From positions 372,001 through 436,000 of the forward strand of contig NZ_CP114039.1 in NCBI RefSeq assembly GCF_026965535.1: a DNA stretch of 64,000 bases, read 5' to 3'. The notes below the pieces were generated by a model. The model did not search any database. It was given only the letters and a program-made list of their open reading frames with translations, and was not told the DNA's origin. Shown one piece after another: positions 62,011-64,000 of the stretch (positions within the stretch are counted from its first letter, which is position 1; every line of letters starts with the position of its first letter). The translations under genes and the position numbers were made by a program. Source of the stretch: Corallococcus sp. NCRR (GTDB lineage: Bacteria > Myxococcota > Myxococcia > Myxococcales > Myxococcaceae).

Positions 62011-63561
62011 TCAGGGGGCCAGGACTTCGAACTGGCAGGTGGAGTCCTCCAGGGCCTGGAACGTGGAGTCCATTCCCACATCGATGCCGTAGGTGCCGGA
62101 GTGGGCTGCCGTGAAGGCAAACACCCAGCGCGCGCCCACGTGCTCGCGGAGAGGCTCGAAGCGGCTGCCCTGGGCGTCGTAGAAGAACGGGTAGAGCTGA
62201 ACCTGGCCCGGGCTGTCCTTCCAATCACAGCCGAACTGGTAGCGCTGCCCGGCGGCGGCCTGGAAGGAGAACCAGTCGCGGTCGGCCGCGTCCGGGATGC
62301 GGACGGGCACGGTCTGCGCCGGCCCCGTCAGCGGCGTCGCCGTGGCCAGGGTGTCGCCGTGGTCATCCTCGCCCAGGTCCTCGAACTGGAGGGTGTAGTG
62401 GCCCTCCTCCCACCCCGTCGCGAGGCCGGCCTCACTGTGCATGCGCACGAAGTGCGTGCCCTGGGATGCCTTGAAGGCCGTGCGCTTCCGGTCCATTGGA
62501 TTCGAGGAGTGGAAGGCAGCCCCGGGGGCGGCGGCGGAGAGGTCACACAGCCGCAGGCCATCCATGGTGCAGGTGGCGCGGTAGTGATGGCCGGGCTGGA
62601 CCACGAGGGAGAAGACGTCGTCGTCCGTCAGCGTTTCGACCTTCCCGGACACGGAGGAGGTGCCCCGCGGGAGCGCCGTGGCGGTCTCCACGGTGTCCCC
62701 GTGGTCCTCCGCGCCCAGGTCGTTCAGGGTGCAGCGGTAGGGCTGTGACGCACCGGCCTCTCCCTGGTCCTTGATCTCCGCGTAGGCCAGGCCCCCCAGG
62801 CCCTTGATGGTGATGCGTCCCCGCGAACCCGGCTCGATGCCGCCGTTCTCGGCGTACGCGTGGACCTTCCCCTTGGAGGTGAGGAAGGCCTGGTACCAGA
62901 ACTGCGTGGGGAAGGTGCAATCGAGCACGTAGATGTTGCCCGCCACCGACTGGAAGGAGAGCAGATCCCGCTCTCCCCAGTGCTCACCGCTCCCCACCAG
63001 GACCTGCGCCGACGGCGTGTAGGGCGTCGCCGTGGCGAGCAGGTCGCCGTGGTCGTCCAGGCCCATGTCCATGAAGCGGAAGGAGAAGGGCGCCACGGGG
63101 GCCTCGGAGTACTCGGAGTACCACTGGACCTCCACCGTATGGACGGCGCCCGCCGTGAGCCCGGACCAATGCCACGCATGGGGGGATGAGCTGACGCCCC
63201 GGTTCGGCATGCCGTAGTCGAGCGACGTCCCTGCTGCGTCCCGCAGCCGAAGGGTGTGGCCATCGGAGCCGGTCTCGACGATGAGGTCGTAGTGGTGCCC
63301 CGCCTTGGGCACGAAGGCGAGCCGGAGCGGCGTCTCCACGCTGGCCCAGGTCATGGAATGGACCTCCGTCGCGGACGGCGTCAGGAGCGTATGGCCCTCT
63401 GGAATGACGACCGTCGAGCCGGCGTCGGTCCCGGCGTCCGAGCCGGCGTCGACGGTGGCGCCCGCGTCAGGGGTGGGCTCGTCGTTGGAATCACAGGCGC
63501 CCAGCGTGAAGAGACAGACGCCGAGCATGAAGGCAGACAGGGAACGTTTCAGGATGGGCAT
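62011..63561 (-). CDS. Lipoprotein with repeated beta-sandwich (PPC-like) domains
   Basis: A 516-residue lipoprotein with lipobox LFTLGACDSN and an Asp/Ala/Gly-rich linker (DAGSDAGTDAGS), typical of myxobacterial surface lipoproteins. Four or so similar beta-sandwich units follow. The boundary motif recurs as MGLDDHGDLLATATP, LGAEDHGDTVETATALP and LGEDDHGDTLATATPL. Each is followed by a strand such as DRDWFSFQAAAGQRYQFGCDW or DVFSLVVQPGHHYRATC. These resemble pre-peptidase C-terminal domains, which bind ligands or aid secretion. No enzyme domain is present, so it may be a binding or adhesion protein. It is convergent with icmF. Confidence 0.8.
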   Translation of the reverse strand: MPILKRSLSAFMLGVCLFTLGACDSNDEPTPDAGATVDAGSDAGTDAGSTVVIPEGHTLLTPSATEVHSMTWASVETPLRLAFVPKAGHHYDLIVETGSDGHTLRLRDAAGTSLDYGMPNRGVSSSPHAWHWSGLTAGAVHTVEVQWYSEYSEAPVAPFSFRFMDMGLDDHGDLLATATPYTPSAQVLVGSGEHWGERDLLSFQSVAGNIYVLDCTFPTQFWYQAFLTSKGKVHAYAENGGIEPGSRGRITIKGLGGLAYAEIKDQGEAGASQPYRCTLNDLGAEDHGDTVETATALPRGTSSVSGKVETLTDDDVFSLVVQPGHHYRATCTMDGLRLCDLSAAAPGAAFHSSNPMDRKRTAFKASQGTHFVRMHSEAGLATGWEEGHYTLQFEDLGEDDHGDTLATATPLTGPAQTVPVRIPDAADRDWFSFQAAAGQRYQFGCDWKDSPGQVQLYPFFYDAQGSRFEPLREHVGARWVFAFTAAHSGTYGIDVGMDSTFQALEDSTCQFEVLAP

Positions 63562-63615
63562 ACCTCGGAAGGGACGCCCACCCTATTCGACGCCTGACGC
63601 CCCGCCAATCTCCTC

Positions 63616-64000
63616 TCAGTACGGACTCGACGTGGGGCGGATGATGATCTCACTCACGTCCACGTCCGCCGGCTGGCTGATGGCGTAGCGGATGGCGCGG
63701 GCGATGGCGTCCGCCGGGATGGCGTCCTTGCGGAACTCGCGCATGTACTCGCGAGACGCCGGGTCGCTGATGCTGTCCGCCAGCTCCGACTGGGTGACTC
63801 CGGGCGAAATCACCGTCACCCGGATGTCCGCGCCCACCTCCTGGCGCAGCCCTTCGGAGAGGGCCATCACCGCGAACTTCGTGGCGCAGTACACCGCCGC
63901 CGTCGGGCTCACCGAGTGCCCGCCAATGGAAGACAGATTGATGAACTGCCCTGACTTCTGGCGCTTCATCACCGGCAGCCCCGCCGCGATGCCGTGCAGC
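63616..64000 (-). CDS. SDR-family oxidoreductase (C-terminal part, cut by window end)
   Basis: The last ~128 residues of a short-chain dehydrogenase whose 5' part lies beyond the window. It shows the catalytic Ser region QFINLSSIGGHS, Y-x-x-x-K in AVYCATKFAVMALSEGL, VTVISPGVTQSELADSI, and the end VDVSEIIIRPTSSPY, typical of SDRs related to YdfG/SDR family oxidoreductases of myxobacteria. It lies 54 bases from the lipoprotein gene on the same strand. Full length and start cannot be judged. Confidence 0.88.
   Translation of the reverse strand, partial: LHGIAAGLPVMKRQKSGQFINLSSIGGHSVSPTAAVYCATKFAVMALSEGLRQEVGADIRVTVISPGVTQSELADSISDPASREYMREFRKDAIPADAIARAIRYAISQPADVDVSEIIIRPTSSPY

Overview
The window is high-GC DNA with the hallmarks of a myxobacterium, most likely a Myxococcaceae member such as Corallococcus, Myxococcus or Pyxidicoccus. 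Those hallmarks are a Ser/Thr kinase with a TPR-rich tail, many lipoproteins, secreted polysaccharidases, a methylmalonyl-CoA mutase operon followed by a fused IcmF, and GTG starts. This placement is an inference from gene content; no rRNA or tRNA gene was seen. Coding density is very high, so most intergenic gaps are short. The first 176 bases hold no gene I can support.

Layout: 0.2-2.6 kb carries molybdo-enzyme maturation genes (xdhC, mocA-like) convergent with rpiA. 2.7-5.7 kb has a PerM/AI-2E transporter and a LemA-like/TPM pair on the minus strand. 5.9-12.4 kb has a VOC protein, an unknown protein with three W-x-x-D-F motifs, and a tight operon of two vWA proteins and a His-rich P1B-4 metal ATPase. 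12.6-18.9 kb has sdaA, a large kinase, a papain/C39-like protein, and a duplicated gene tail with its terminator. 18.9-24 kb has an alginate-lyase-like lipoprotein, a GH6 cellulase, a solo HNH nuclease and a double SnoaL-like lipoprotein. 24-35.8 kb has a penicillin-acylase-family enzyme, YceI, a Cys-rich lipoprotein, RecX, an AraC/SDR divergent pair, a YCII protein, membrane proteins, a zinc-ribbon SDR and a GH26 mannanase.

35.9-45 kb has ileS with an unusual insertion. It is followed by an iron-uptake block: a TonB receptor convergent with a PepSY/DUF3649/DUF3325-like operon, both preceded by near-identical Fur-box-like sites. Between them lies a seven-unit array of a palindromic repeat. 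45-53 kb has small stress and regulatory cassettes (GFA, SDR/TetR, AraC/NTF2/NmrA), another GH26 enzyme and a secreted deiminase. 53.4-62 kb is the acyl-CoA mutase locus mutA-mutB-meaB followed by icmF. The window ends in a repeat-domain lipoprotein and a cut-off SDR gene.

The most unusual features are these: (i) a palindromic intergenic repeat family built around GTCCGAC half-sites, found in two separate gaps that both lie between convergent genes; (ii) the vWA-vWA-P1B-4 ATPase operon, in which all three proteins carry His/acidic putative metal-binding tails; (iii) an extra domain of about 110 residues directly after the KMSKS-like loop of IleS; and (iv) a 26-codon chimeric mini-ORF made by a tandem duplication and apparently translationally coupled on both sides.
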